A DNA stretch of 64,000 bases from Corynebacterium afermentans subsp. lipophilum (lineage in GTDB: Bacteria > Actinomycetota > Actinomycetes > Mycobacteriales > Mycobacteriaceae), in assembly GCF_030408375.1 (NCBI RefSeq), contig NZ_CP046530.1:2046001-2110000 (forward strand), read 5' to 3'. Below the pieces are notes generated by a model. That model worked only from the letters and a program-made list of their open reading frames with translations. It had not been told where the DNA came from and ran no database searches. This document shows, piece after piece, positions 19,033 through 29,164 of the stretch. Position 1 is the stretch's first letter, and each line of letters begins with the position of its first letter. Made by a program: the position numbers and the translations under genes.

Positions 19033-19100
19033 AAGGTCGAGTCCGGGAGGTCGAGTTCGCCCCAAAACACGGGCCTACTCGACCTCCCGGACTCGACCTT
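19033..19100. repeat. Perfect 24-bp inverted repeat with duplicated GGTCGAGT units
   Basis: Arms 19033-19056 and 19077-19100 are perfectly complementary over 24 bp with a 20-nt loop (CCCCAAAACACGGG in its centre). Each arm contains GGTCGAGT twice. It lies between convergent genes, just beyond an already sufficient terminator, and downstream of hspR on the minus strand. Confidence 0.8.
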
Positions 19101-19132
19101 TGCGCGAGACGGCTAGACCAAGGGGGCCGGCG

Positions 19133-19543
19133 CTACCGTGCGCTGCGCCGGCGGCGTCGAGAAGCAGCTGGCTCCCACGTGACCACCGCCGTGGAGCGCG
19201 GCACGTGCACCAGCTCACCGCCGCGGCGAGTACCGGTCTGCAACTTCTGGCGCAGCTCTTCGTTGTGGCCGCGTTGGGTTTCCAGTTCGTCCTGGAGATC
19301 CTCGATCTGCTGGGTGAGCTCGATGATCGTCTTGATGCCGGCGAGGTTGACGCCCTCCTCCTGAGAGAGGTGCTGGATGCGGCGCAGCATGGAGATGTCG
19401 CGCCGCGAATAGCGGCGGCCGCCACCCTTGGTGCGCATCGGCGTGACCAGGCCGAGCCGGTCGTAGGTGCGCAGAGTCTGCGCGTGCATGCCGGTCAGCT
19501 CAGCGGCGACGGAGATGACAAAGTACTCCTGTTGTTCATCCAT
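19133..19543 (-). CDS. hspR: Heat-shock repressor HspR (MerR family)
   Basis: A 136-residue DNA-binding protein. The MerR helix-turn-helix spans about residues 8-75 (ISVAAELTGMHAQTLRTYDRLGLV, then RRYSRRDISMLRRI), followed by a coiled coil (TIIELTQQIEDLQDELETQ) and a basic tail (ASRRRRRSAR). HspR, helped by DnaK, represses heat-shock genes by binding HAIR repeats. Such repeats are visible upstream of dnaK and clpB here and, in half form, before dnaJ. It lies 21 bp downstream of dnaJ, with AAGGAGG before the ATG. Confidence 0.95.
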   Translation of the reverse strand: MDEQQEYFVISVAAELTGMHAQTLRTYDRLGLVTPMRTKGGGRRYSRRDISMLRRIQHLSQEEGVNLAGIKTIIELTQQIEDLQDELETQRGHNEELRQKLQTGTRRGGELVHVPRSTAVVTWEPAASRRRRRSAR

Positions 19544-19564
19544 CGTCTACACCTCCTTCCTGGG

Positions 19565-20749
19565 CTAGAGCCCGGCCCACCCGGCGCGCGGGTCGAAGCC
19601 GGAGTCCTTCTCAGCCTGGGCGTAGGCGCGCAGCGCAGAGGTGGCGGACGGATCCAGGTCCTTGGGCACCTTCACCTCGACGGTGACCATCAGGTCGCCG
19701 GCGGCGCCGGAGCGTTTCGGGATACCGCGGCCCTTCACACGCAGGGTGCGCCCGTTCGGGGTGCCAGCCGGAACCTTCACCTTCACCGGGTTGTCCAGGG
19801 TCGGCACCGTAATGGTTGCGCCGAGGGCGACCTCGGAGAACGCAACCGGGACAGTGACCTCGAGGTCGTCGCCTGAACGGGTGAACACCTCGTCGTTGCG
19901 CACGTGCACGGTGACGAACAGGTCACCGGCGGGTGTGCCGTTCGGGCCCGCCTCACCTTGGCCTGCCAGGCGCACCTTCTGCCCGTCGATCACGCCGGCG
20001 GGGATACGCACGGTAATCGAGCGGGTGCGCCGCACAGTGCCGGTGCCGCCGCAGGTGTCGCACGGGTCCTCGATGATCTCGCCGGTGCCGCCGCAGTTCG
20101 TGCAGGGACGCGCCATGCCGAAGGCGCCGGAATTCTCGCGGATGTAGCCGGAGCCGGAGCACATCTGACAGGTGTGCGTCTTGCCGTCCTTGGAGCCGGA
20201 GCCGTGGCAGGTGGTGCACGGCGCTTCGCCAGTGAGCTCGACCGGGATGGTCGTGCCCTTGGCGGCCTCGCTGAAGTCGAGGGTTATTTCCGTTTCGACG
20301 TCGGCCCCCCGCGACGGCCGAGCGTTCCTGCCAGCACCGCCGCGGCCGCCAAAGAAGCCACCGAAGATATCACCAAGGCCGCCGTCTCCAGCTTGTCCAT
20401 CAGCGGCTGATCCGAAGATGTCGGAGAGGTCGAATTCCGTTTCCGTGCCGCGAAACCCGCCCGGAAAGCCGGATCCTCCTCCCCGCCCGAACCGGCCGAA
20501 GCCGCCCGAGCTGATCATGGATTTCAGTTGGTCGTATTCCTTGCGCTTCTGTTCGTCGCCGACAACGTCGTACGCCTCGGCCACCCGCTTAAATTTCTCC
20601 TCCGCCTTTTTGTTGCCGGGGTTCGAGTCGGGGTGGTTTTCGCGTGCGAGCTTGCGGTATGCCTTCTTGATGTCTGCAGCGCTTGCCGACGAGCTCACGC
20701 CCAAGTCGCCGTAATAGTCCTTATCGGCCCATTCTTGTTGCATAGCCAT
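19565..20749 (-). CDS. dnaJ: Co-chaperone DnaJ
   Basis: A 394-residue Hsp40. The J-domain carries the HPD tripeptide in [11 protein letters not shown] (residues ~30-40), a Gly/Phe-rich linker follows ([16 protein letters not shown]), then four zinc-binding CxxCxGxG repeats ([32 protein letters not shown]), then the C-terminal client-binding domains. It stimulates DnaK ATP hydrolysis and delivers clients. The start [10 protein letters not shown] has GGAGGG 7 nt upstream. It forms a unit with hspR, separated from grpE by a predicted terminator. Confidence 0.96.
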   Translation of the reverse strand: MAMQQEWADKDYYGDLGVSSSASAADIKKAYRKLARENHPDSNPGNKKAEEKFKRVAEAYDVVGDEQKRKEYDQLKSMISSGGFGRFGRGGGSGFPGGFRGTETEFDLSDIFGSAADGQAGDGGLGDIFGGFFGGRGGAGRNARPSRGADVETEITLDFSEAAKGTTIPVELTGEAPCTTCHGSGSKDGKTHTCQMCSGSGYIRENSGAFGMARPCTNCGGTGEIIEDPCDTCGGTGTVRRTRSITVRIPAGVIDGQKVRLAGQGEAGPNGTPAGDLFVTVHVRNDEVFTRSGDDLEVTVPVAFSEVALGATITVPTLDNPVKVKVPAGTPNGRTLRVKGRGIPKRSGAAGDLMVTVEVKVPKDLDPSATSALRAYAQAEKDSGFDPRAGWAGL

Positions 20750-20778
20750 CTCGCACCCTCCTTTCCTCTACAAAGAGT

Positions 20779-20802
20779 ATTGAGTCTGTCTCGCTAAAGT
20801 TT
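20779..20802 (-). promoter_or_regulatory. Partial HAIR site upstream of dnaJ-hspR
   Basis: On the minus strand the sequence reads CTTTAGC-N7-ACTCAAT. The second half matches the HspR half-site well, the first poorly. Together with the terminator just upstream it suggests that dnaJ-hspR has its own, possibly HspR-responsive, promoter. Confidence 0.45.
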
Positions 20803-20820
20803 GTTCACTAATTTATCTAA

Positions 20821-20875
20821 GTACAAAGGCCGGGGACGAGGCCGCGTGGGTCCGCGCTACCTCATTCCCCGGCCC
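20821..20875 (-). terminator. Predicted terminator or attenuator between grpE and dnaJ
   Basis: GGCCGGGGA (20828-20836) pairs with TCCCCGGCC (20866-20874), with further pairing possible inside. On the minus strand the stem is followed by TTTGTACTT. It would reduce transcription from dnaK-grpE into dnaJ-hspR. Confidence 0.6.
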
Positions 20876-20894
20876 TTCCATCCGAGCGATTTAC

Positions 20895-21590
20895 CTACTC
20901 GGTTGTGTCGGTTTCTGGCTCGCCGGCCGGCTCGGCAGGCTCGGCCGGATCGGCGATGATCACCATGGCGTTGCGCACCAGGCGGTCTCCGATCATGTAG
21001 CCCTTGCGCAGCACCGTGCCCACGGCCTTGGTGTCGCCCTGGGAGAGGTCCTGCACTGCCTCATGGATTTCCGGGTTGAACGCGTCGCCCTCGGCACCGA
21101 ACTCCTTGATGCCCTGGCCGGCAACGATCGAGCGGAACTTGTCGGCAAAGGCCTTCAGCGGGCCCTGCTCCAAGTCGCCGTGCTGCTCGGCCAGATCCAG
21201 GTCGTCCAAAAGCGGCAGCAGCTGCGTGGCGAACTTCGCCTTGGCAGTGTTGGCCAGCTCGCCACGCTCACGCTCGGTGCGGCGACGGTAGTTCGCGTAC
21301 TCGGCACTGACCCGCTGGAGCGACTCAGTGCGCTCCGCCAGCTGCAGCTCGATGTCGCTGACTGCGCCGTCGCCGTCTGCGTCCGGGTCGATCTCGTTCT
21401 CCGCGATCTTCGCGGCGTCCTCGAGCTCCGCGTCCGCGGCTAAGAGAGGGTCTTCGTCCGTCGCAAGCGCCTCGGACTCAGCAGCCTCGTCGGCGAGGGT
21501 TTCCGCCTGGTCGGGGGACACGTACTCGGGGTCCGTGGCCTCCGGAGCGCCCGGGTTGTCGGGCATCTGCTCATCGTGCGGATTCGTCAT
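20895..21590 (-). CDS. grpE: Nucleotide exchange factor GrpE
   Basis: A 231-residue protein that releases ADP from DnaK. The first ~85 residues are acidic and disordered ([18 protein letters not shown]); a long coiled coil follows ([31 protein letters not shown] in part), then the beta domain with the conserved [13 protein letters not shown] and [20 protein letters not shown]. It lies 14 bp after dnaK and is surely co-transcribed with it. Confidence 0.95.
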   Translation of the reverse strand: MTNPHDEQMPDNPGAPEATDPEYVSPDQAETLADEAAESEALATDEDPLLAADAELEDAAKIAENEIDPDADGDGAVSDIELQLAERTESLQRVSAEYANYRRRTERERGELANTAKAKFATQLLPLLDDLDLAEQHGDLEQGPLKAFADKFRSIVAGQGIKEFGAEGDAFNPEIHEAVQDLSQGDTKAVGTVLRKGYMIGDRLVRNAMVIIADPAEPAEPAGEPETDTTE

Positions 21591-21604
21591 CAGACGTCGC
21601 CTCC

Positions 21605-23446
<1,842 letters not shown>

Positions 23447-23485
23447 AAGAGTTATTCCTCCTGTTGAGAAGTGGTTTATCAGTAA

Positions 23486-23506
23486 GTTGATGTGCTCAGA
23501 CTCAAC
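23486..23506 (-). promoter_or_regulatory. HspR operator (HAIR) downstream of the dnaK SigA-type -10
   Basis: On the minus strand this is GTTGAGT-N7-CATCAAC, a good match to CTTGAGT-N7-ACTCAAG in the first half. It lies just downstream of a TATAGT -10 box (23519-23524), at or near the transcript start, where a repressor would block elongation. Confidence 0.65.
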
Positions 23507-23541
23507 TTGACGGCCACCACTATAACACCGGCGGCGACGTT

Positions 23542-23594
23542 CTTGAGCCTGTCGCACTCATAGGTAACAACGGCACGTGCACCAAAGTTGTTCC
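23542..23594 (-). promoter_or_regulatory. SigH-type promoter of dnaK with overlapping HAIR operator
   Basis: GGAAC (23590-23594) and CGTT (23569-23572) on the minus strand are separated by exactly 17 nt, as at clpB. CTTGAGC-N7-ACTCATA (plus strand, 23542-23562) is the closest HAIR match in the window and overlaps the predicted start site. This gives dual control by SigH and HspR. Confidence 0.75.
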
Positions 23595-23635
23595 CACCCA
23601 GCGCAACTTTCTTTGTTTCCGCAGGCAAACGCATA

Positions 23636-23669
23636 GAAAAACCTCCGGATACGTGGGTACCCGGAGGTT
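23636..23669 (-). terminator. Intrinsic terminator of ald
   Basis: AACCTCCGG and CCGGAGGTT form a 9-bp stem (23640-23648/23661-23669) with a 12-nt loop, followed on the minus strand by TTTTT. Confidence 0.85.
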
Positions 23670-23690
23670 GCATCGTCGACAAGCAACTGC

Positions 23691-25211
23691 TTAGAACAAG
23701 CCAGTCTCCTGCTCGGAGTAGGACACCAGGAGGTTCTTGGTCTGCTGGTAGTGGTCCAGCATCATCAGGTGCGTCTCGCGGCCGATGCCGGACTGCTTGT
23801 AGCCGCCGAACGCCGCGTGCGCCGGGTAGGTGTGGTACTGGTTCACCCACACGCGACCAGCCTGAATGGCGCGGCCAGCCTTGTAGGCCGTGGTGCCGGA
23901 ACGCGCCCACACACCCGCGCCCAGACCGTAGATGGTGTCGTTGGCGATGGAGATGGCCTCATCGAAATCCTTGAAGGTGGTCACGGACATCACCGGGCCG
24001 AAGATCTCCTCCTGGAAAATGCGCATGTCGTTGGTGCCCTTAAACACGGTCGGCTCGATGTAGAGGCCGTTTTCCAGGCCGTCGATCGTGTTCACGCCGC
24101 CGCCGGTGAGCACTTCCGCGCCCTCCTGCGGGCCAAGCTCCAGGTAGGACTGGATCTTGTTCATCTGCTCGGTGGAAGCTTGCGCGCCCATCATGGTGTC
24201 AGTGTCCAGCGGGTTGCCGGTCTTAATCTGCTTGACGCGCTGGACGCCGAGCTCCAAAAACTCGTCCGCGATGGACTCGTGCACCAGCGCACGCGACGGG
24301 CAGGTGCACACCTCGCCCTGGTTCAGCGCGAACATGGCGAAGCCCTCGACCGCCTTCTTCTTGAAGTCGTCGTCCTTTTCAAAGATGTCCTCGAAGAACA
24401 ACGCCGGGGACTTGCCGCCAAGCTCGAGAGTGACCGGGATGATCTTGTCCGCCGCGGCCTTGTTGATGATCTTGCCCACCTCGGTGGAGCCGGTGAAGGC
24501 GATCTTGGCAATACGGTCGGAGCCGGACAGCGCGGCACCCGCTTCCTCGCCCATGCCGTTGACGATGTTCAGCACGCCCGCCGGGATGAGATCGCCGACA
24601 AGGTCCATCAGGTACAGAATCGACGCCGGAGTCTGCTCCGCCGGCTTGAGCACGATCGCGTTGCCCGCCGCCAGCGCCGGGGCGAGCTTCCACGCGGCCA
24701 TGAGCAGCGGGAAGTTCCACGGGATGATCTGGCCGACCACGCCGAGCGGCTCGTTGAAGTGGTAGGCGACAGTGTCCTCGTCGATCTGGCTCAGACGGCC
24801 TTCCTGCGCGCGCAGTGCACCCGCGTAGTAGCGGAAGTGGTCGATAGCAAGCGGGATGTCGGCGGCGAGCGTCTCGCGCACGGCCTTGCCGTTTTCCCAC
24901 GTCTCCGCCACCGCGAGCTCCTCAAGGTGTTCTTCCATGCGGTCCGCGATCTTCAGCAGCACCATCGCGCGCTCCGCCGGGGAGGTCTTGCCCCAGGCGG
25001 GCGCGGCCTTGTGCGCGGCGTCGAGCGCCAAGTTGATGTCGGCCTCTTTGCCGCGGGCGACCTGGCAGAACACCTCGCCAGTGACGGGGGTGATGTTGTC
25101 GAAGTACTCGCCGTCCACTGGGGCGACCCAGTCGCCGCCGATGTAGTTGTCGTAGCGCTCGCGGTACTTGACGTTTGAGCCTTCGGTTCCGGGGTTCGGG
25201 TAGACAGTCAT
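23691..25211 (-). CDS. ald: NAD-dependent aldehyde dehydrogenase
   Basis: A 506-residue enzyme that oxidises acetaldehyde and related aldehydes to acids. Landmarks: [10 protein letters not shown] at the N-terminus, the cofactor stretch [18 protein letters not shown], the glycine-rich FTGSTEVGK, the general-base Glu in LELGGKSP and the catalytic Cys in [11 protein letters not shown], then EEIFGPVM. The length and C-terminus ([14 protein letters not shown]) match the Ald enzymes of corynebacteria. It is single, with its own terminator, and would act after AdhA in ethanol use. The motif copy at 23675 lies just past its stop. Confidence 0.92.
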   Translation of the reverse strand: MTVYPNPGTEGSNVKYRERYDNYIGGDWVAPVDGEYFDNITPVTGEVFCQVARGKEADINLALDAAHKAAPAWGKTSPAERAMVLLKIADRMEEHLEELAVAETWENGKAVRETLAADIPLAIDHFRYYAGALRAQEGRLSQIDEDTVAYHFNEPLGVVGQIIPWNFPLLMAAWKLAPALAAGNAIVLKPAEQTPASILYLMDLVGDLIPAGVLNIVNGMGEEAGAALSGSDRIAKIAFTGSTEVGKIINKAAADKIIPVTLELGGKSPALFFEDIFEKDDDFKKKAVEGFAMFALNQGEVCTCPSRALVHESIADEFLELGVQRVKQIKTGNPLDTDTMMGAQASTEQMNKIQSYLELGPQEGAEVLTGGGVNTIDGLENGLYIEPTVFKGTNDMRIFQEEIFGPVMSVTTFKDFDEAISIANDTIYGLGAGVWARSGTTAYKAGRAIQAGRVWVNQYHTYPAHAAFGGYKQSGIGRETHLMMLDHYQQTKNLLVSYSEQETGLF

Positions 25212-25353
25212 CTCCAGGCCTTTCTTACATCAGGGTCAGGTTGTGGCCCACGCTACACTCGTATCCTCTTGTGGTCTAGTGCATTTTTCTTGACGACGCC
25301 CCTCCGGCTCCCACGACATATGCATTAACCAGCATCTCTGGCACAATGAGCGC

Positions 25354-26757
25354 GTGACTAAACACGAAAACAACGACTACGTCGGCGCGCTCGACACCGC
25401 AGTCGACGACGTCCGGATGCTGCCCACCCCGGCAGACGCGGCCCAGGAGCTCTCCAAAGAGCCCGTAGACCGCGGCGACATCATCGCCTCTGACGGGCGC
25501 ACCGCCGCTGCCTGGGCGCTGCGCTTCATCATCATTGTCGCCGCCACCGCGATCCTGCTCTACCTGCTCAAATGGGTGTGGATGGGCCTTCTGCCCATCC
25601 TGCTTGCCCTGATCCTTGCCACGGTGCTGTGGCCGCCGGTGCGCTGGATGCGGGGCCACAAGGTCCCCGCCGCCCTCGCAGTGTTCATCACACTGATCGG
25701 CACCTTCGGCATCCTCGGCGGCATCATCGCCGCGATGGCGCCGACCGTGAAGTCGCAGGGCACCGAGCTCGGCCGCCAGGCCGAACAAGGCATCAACCAG
25801 ATCATCGCCTGGCTCAAGGAGCAGAACTTCACCTTCCTCGAGCCGGAACGTATCCAGCAGGCCGTGGACCAGGCCACCGCGTTTGTGAAGGGTCAGGCGT
25901 CGAACATCGCCTCCGGGGTGTTCTCCGGCATCGGCGCGATTACGTCGGTAGGCACGACGCTCGCGTTGACACTCGTGCTGCTGTTCTTCTTCCTCAAGGA
26001 CGGCGACCGCTTCCTGCCCTGGGTACGCAAGTACACGGGCGTGCGCGCCGGCTGGCACCTCACCGAGGTGTGCATGCGCTCCTGGAACACCCTGTCCGGC
26101 TTCATCCGCACCCAGGCCATCGTGTCTTTGGTGGACGCCGTCTTCATCGGTTTGGGCCTGCTCTTCCTCGGCGTGCCGCTGTGGCCGGTGCTGGCTGTGG
26201 TGACCTTCTTCGCCGGCTTCATCCCGATCGTGGGTGCCATCTCCGCCGGCGCGTTAGCCGTGATCATCGCGCTGGTGTCCAACGGGTTCATGAACGCCGT
26301 GTTTGTGCTGATCCTCATCATCGCCGTGCAGCAGCTGGAGGGCAACGTCCTCTCCCCGATCCTGCAGTCCCAGGCCATGGGCCTGCACGCTGCCGTGGTC
26401 CTGCTCGCCGTGGCCGTGGGCGGCACCCTGTTCGGCATCGTCGGCGCGTTCCTTGCCGTGCCGATCGCCGCCGTCGCCGCGGTATGGCTGCGTTACTGGG
26501 CCGAAATGGTCTCGCTGCGCTCCGGTGAAATCACCGCCGACGAGATAGCCATGGCCACCCAACAAACCCAAACCATGGATTCGAAGACGTCGTTCCTCGC
26601 CGTGCGCGACCACATGATGAGCATGGCAAAGCGTGAAAAGTCCAACACCAAGGTCCCTGTCAAGGAAGGCCTCGGCTCCACCCGCGTCCCCTTGGGAGAG
26701 GCCGAGGGCGACACTGAGGTCCCAGGACGCACCCACGCCATCAAAGACGAAGAATAG
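25354..26757 (+). CDS. AI-2E family transporter
   Basis: A 467-residue membrane protein with about eight helices in the AI-2E (PerM/YdiK) arrangement: a pair at residues 50-100, a soluble loop (KSQGTELGRQAEQGINQIIAWLKEQ shortened here), then a block of helices between 190 and 380 (LLFFFLKDGDRFLPWVRKY, FLAVPIAAVAAVWLRYW). The C-terminal 80 residues are polar and disordered. The family includes exporters of signalling peptides, sodium/proton antiporters and AI-2 carriers, so the substrate is open. The start is GTG. The next gene starts 44 bp later and may share its transcript. Confidence 0.85.
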   Translation: MTKHENNDYVGALDTAVDDVRMLPTPADAAQELSKEPVDRGDIIASDGRTAAAWALRFIIIVAATAILLYLLKWVWMGLLPILLALILATVLWPPVRWMRGHKVPAALAVFITLIGTFGILGGIIAAMAPTVKSQGTELGRQAEQGINQIIAWLKEQNFTFLEPERIQQAVDQATAFVKGQASNIASGVFSGIGAITSVGTTLALTLVLLFFFLKDGDRFLPWVRKYTGVRAGWHLTEVCMRSWNTLSGFIRTQAIVSLVDAVFIGLGLLFLGVPLWPVLAVVTFFAGFIPIVGAISAGALAVIIALVSNGFMNAVFVLILIIAVQQLEGNVLSPILQSQAMGLHAAVVLLAVAVGGTLFGIVGAFLAVPIAAVAAVWLRYWAEMVSLRSGEITADEIAMATQQTQTMDSKTSFLAVRDHMMSMAKREKSNTKVPVKEGLGSTRVPLGEAEGDTEVPGRTHAIKDEE

Positions 26758-26801
26758 GTACGGTGGGCGCCGTACTTACTCATCGACGAAAGGACGAAAC
26801 C

Positions 26802-27326
26802 ATGGCTGACCTCAACGGCAAGAACGTCGCAATCATCGCCACTAACGGCTTCGAGGATTCGGAGCTGACCTCCCCGAAGGAGGCCGTGGAGTCGGCCGGC
26901 GCGACCACCAAGGTCATCTCCACCGAAACCGGTGAGATCGAAGGCAAGAAGGGCGCGAAGGTGACTGTCGACGCTAAGACGGCCGACGCCTCCGCCGACG
27001 AGTTCGACGCCCTTATCCTGCCCGGCGGCACGGTTAACGCCGACACCATCCGCACCGACGCCGACGCCGTAGCTCTGGTCAAGGCGTTCAAGGATGCCGG
27101 CAAGCCGATCGGCGTGATCTGCCACGGCGGCTGGATCCTCGCCGAGGCCGACCTGCTCAAGGGCGTGAAGCTCACCTCCGTGGCCAACGTCAAGACCGAC
27201 CTGGCCAACGCCGGCGCCAACTGGGTCGACGAGGAGGTTGTGGTCGACTCCGGCTTCATCTCTTCCCGCACCCCGGACGACCTGCCGGCGTTCAACGCCA
27301 CCCTCGTGGAGGAGTTCGCGAAGTAG
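26802..27326 (+). CDS. DJ-1/PfpI family protein
   Basis: A 174-residue cytosolic protein of the class I glutamine amidotransferase-like fold. The nucleophile elbow with Cys is seen in GVICHGGWILAEA, and the conserved acidic residue lies in GFEDSELTSP. Family members act as deglycases, proteases or oxidative-stress proteins; which applies is not visible. The start MADLNGKNVAI has GAAAGGACG about 8 nt upstream; a start 39 nt earlier was rejected. It is followed by a perfect 19-bp terminator stem. Confidence 0.88.
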   Translation: MADLNGKNVAIIATNGFEDSELTSPKEAVESAGATTKVISTETGEIEGKKGAKVTVDAKTADASADEFDALILPGGTVNADTIRTDADAVALVKAFKDAGKPIGVICHGGWILAEADLLKGVKLTSVANVKTDLANAGANWVDEEVVVDSGFISSRTPDDLPAFNATLVEEFAK

Positions 27327-27356
27327 GGTTCTGTTCCCTCCGTCAGACCCCCAGTA

Positions 27357-27401
27357 CGAAACCCCTATTAAGCGCCTTTTTCGCGCTTAATAGGGGTTTC
27401 G
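27357..27401. terminator. Two-way intrinsic terminator
   Basis: A perfect 19-bp stem (27357-27375/27383-27401) with a CTTTTTC loop. The stem ends in AAA/TTT, so it can serve transcripts from either side. Confidence 0.85.
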
Positions 27402-27436
27402 TGCTCTGGGTTTGTGGCGCCTCCGCATCGCTGCGG

Positions 27437-27569
27437 GCTCATCTGCTAGTTGCCCAAAAGTGGAACTAGCAGATGAGCTCTTTACTGGCACCTGGTTCCA
27501 ACATCACCTGGGACAACAGAAATTTGGACACTTGATCTGCTAGTTGGGCATGCGGGGCAACTAGCAGAT
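27437..27569. repeat. Twin-hairpin intergenic element A
   Basis: Hairpin A1 is a perfect 15-bp stem (27437-27451/27464-27478; arm GCTCATCTGCTAGTT). Hairpin A2 is a perfect 12-bp stem (27535-27546/27558-27569; arm ATCTGCTAGTTG). The two share the same arm sequence ATCTGCTAGTT. Between them lies a core containing CAACATCACCTGGG (27499-27512) that recurs, inverted, in element B at 52579-52592. Confidence 0.75.
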
Positions 27570-27645
27570 TCGCAAGATGGGGCGCGGGCCCCAGGGAAAG
27601 GGCCCAGGGAGCAGTCGCCGGGAGCGCAGCGGCCCCGCGCCCCGA

Positions 27646-28224
27646 TTACCGCAGGTGCTCGCGCAGCGCCTGCTCCAGCTCGACGCGGGCGCGCTCGAGG
27701 GCGGCCTCCCACACCTCGGAGGCGGACTCGTCGGCGGAGTCGGAGACTTGTTTGAGCAGGGTCAGCGGCACGCCGAAGGTGGAGCACACCGCGGCCAGGG
27801 CATAGCCCTCCATGTCCACGAGCTGGCACTCGCGGGCGAGCTCGTCGCGCAGATCGGAGCGGTTCACAAACGCGTCACCGGTGGCGAGCTTCGCCTTGGG
27901 CAGCTCGGTCAGCGGGTCGAACGAGAACCAGCGCGGGTAGACAAAATCGGTGATCTCAGAGGTGCCGCCGACTTTGAAGTCGTGCTTGACGGCATCGGAG
28001 ACCTCGTAGACGCCGGGCTCCAAGTCCACCAACGCGCCGGCGGTGCCGACGTTGATCACGCGCGACGGCAGCGGGCCCTCCGACAAGCGGCGGGTCAGCG
28101 CGATCGCGGCGGGCAGGGTACCGATGCCGGTGATGAGCACCTCATGGTCGCCGCCGGACATGATGTCCGCGGCTTCTTCTTTCATGGCTGCGACGATAAG
28201 CAAATCAGGCTGGGTATCAGACAT
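27646..28224 (-). CDS. MTA/SAH-type nucleosidase
   Basis: A 192-residue protein of the PNP/UDP phosphorylase superfamily. It shows LLIVAAMKEEAADI at the N-terminus, GIGTLPAAIALTRRL, INVGTAGALVDLEPG and the catalytic region LVDMEGYALAAVC, all typical of methylthioadenosine/S-adenosylhomocysteine nucleosidases, though it is shorter than MtnN (~230). It would split the N-glycosidic bond and salvage the products of SAM use. An 11-bp inverted repeat related to the iterated motif encloses its ATG. It is 6 bp downstream of cysZ, so it may be the last gene of the cys operon. Confidence 0.8.
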   Translation of the reverse strand: MSDTQPDLLIVAAMKEEAADIMSGGDHEVLITGIGTLPAAIALTRRLSEGPLPSRVINVGTAGALVDLEPGVYEVSDAVKHDFKVGGTSEITDFVYPRWFSFDPLTELPKAKLATGDAFVNRSDLRDELARECQLVDMEGYALAAVCSTFGVPLTLLKQVSDSADESASEVWEAALERARVELEQALREHLR

Positions 28225-28237
28225 GGTTGCTTATCGT
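28193..28237. repeat. Motif-related inverted repeat around the nucleosidase start codon
   Basis: ACGATAAGCAA (28193-28203) and TTGCTTATCGT (28227-28237) are perfect inverted copies, 23 nt apart, enclosing the ATG at 28222-28224 and overlapping the cysZ stop. In RNA the stem could limit access to the start. Confidence 0.65.
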
Positions 28238-29163
28238 AGGCGCGCCGGCTCCGGGTCGACCACTGTCGCTCCCTCGCGCTCCCCAGCGGCCCGCGAGTTC
28301 TGGCGCGCCTTGAGCACGCCCCGCACGGACAGAGCTGCACCGAGAAGCAAAACCAGCACGCGCACGACCCACAGTCCGGAGTCCACGCCGAGGAACTTCA
28401 GCACCACCGGCAGGTTCAGAAACACGATCAAGGTGCCCACGACCCCGCCTAGCGCGATGGGGTTCATGCGGGTGACCACCCACGCTCCGATAGGCGCAGC
28501 GACGACCCCGCCCACCAGCAGCGCGAGCACCCCGGCGATGTTGGCCATCAAATCGTGCCACATCCCCACCGCAAACCCGAGGGTGGCGGCAGTGGTGACC
28601 AGGAACTCGGCGGTGTTTACGGTGCCGACGATGCGTCGCGGCTCGGCGCGCCCGGCGGACAGCAGCGTCGAGGTGGTCACAGGCCCCCAGCCACCGCCGC
28701 CGGTGGCGTCCACAAACCCGCCGAACAAGCCTAGGCCGGCCAAAAACCCGCGGGAGTGAGGTTTTTCCACCATCTTGCGCTGGGTCAGCCCGCGTGCGAA
28801 GCGCAGCATCAGGTTCAGCCCGATCAGGGCCAGGATCAGCGACATCACCGGCCGAGCGGCTTCGGTGGAGAGACGCACCAGCACCGTCGCGCCGAGGAAA
28901 GCGCCGATTGCGCCGGGGATCCCGATGGCGAACGCGGTGCGCCAGTCCACGTTGCCGAAGCGGGTGTGCGCCACGCCGGAGGCGAGGGTGGTGCCCAGTT
29001 CGGCGGTGTGCACGACGGCGGACGCGGCCGCGGGAGTCAGCCCGGCCAGTGCGATGAGCATGGTGGACGAGGTGGCGCCGAAGCCCATGCCGAGGCCGCC
29101 GTCGACAAGTTGGGCGGCCAGGCCGGCCACGGCGATGAGCAGCAGCGTCTCAATCTTGTACAT
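28231..29163 (-). CDS. cysZ: TauE/SafE-family membrane protein, putative sulfate permease
   Basis: A 310-residue protein with about eight transmembrane helices in two repeats, each starting with a glycine-rich loop (DGGLGMGFGATSSTMLIALAG and DATGGGGWGPVTTSTLL), typical of TauE/SafE. In C. glutamicum the matching gene in the fpr2-cysIXHDNYZ cluster is proposed to import sulfate. The start MYKIETLLL lies just beyond the cysY stop (1-bp gap); 13 upstream in-frame codons were rejected. Its place at the end of the sulfur operon supports the role. Confidence 0.88.
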   Translation of the reverse strand: MYKIETLLLIAVAGLAAQLVDGGLGMGFGATSSTMLIALAGLTPAAASAVVHTAELGTTLASGVAHTRFGNVDWRTAFAIGIPGAIGAFLGATVLVRLSTEAARPVMSLILALIGLNLMLRFARGLTQRKMVEKPHSRGFLAGLGLFGGFVDATGGGGWGPVTTSTLLSAGRAEPRRIVGTVNTAEFLVTTAATLGFAVGMWHDLMANIAGVLALLVGGVVAAPIGAWVVTRMNPIALGGVVGTLIVFLNLPVVLKFLGVDSGLWVVRVLVLLLGAALSVRGVLKARQNSRAAGEREGATVVDPEPARLR

Positions 29164-29164
29164 T

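Larger units (their letters stand above)
27327..27645. other. Gene-free spacer with terminator and twin-hairpin repeat
   Basis: No coding sequence is supported. It contains a 19-bp terminator stem (27357-27401), repeat element A (27437-27569), and a very G+C-rich imperfect hairpin (about 27579-27643, GGGGCGCGGG against GCGCCCC) that may end the leftward nucleosidase transcript. Confidence 0.7.

Noticed and set aside
25212-25353. GlxR-type operator upstream of ald
   Set aside because: A TGTGG...CTACAC stretch is too far from TGTGA-N6-TCACA to support a call.
27437-27569. CRISPR array reading of element A
   Set aside because: The repeated units are inverted hairpin arms, only two per element, with no regular spacers and no cas genes.
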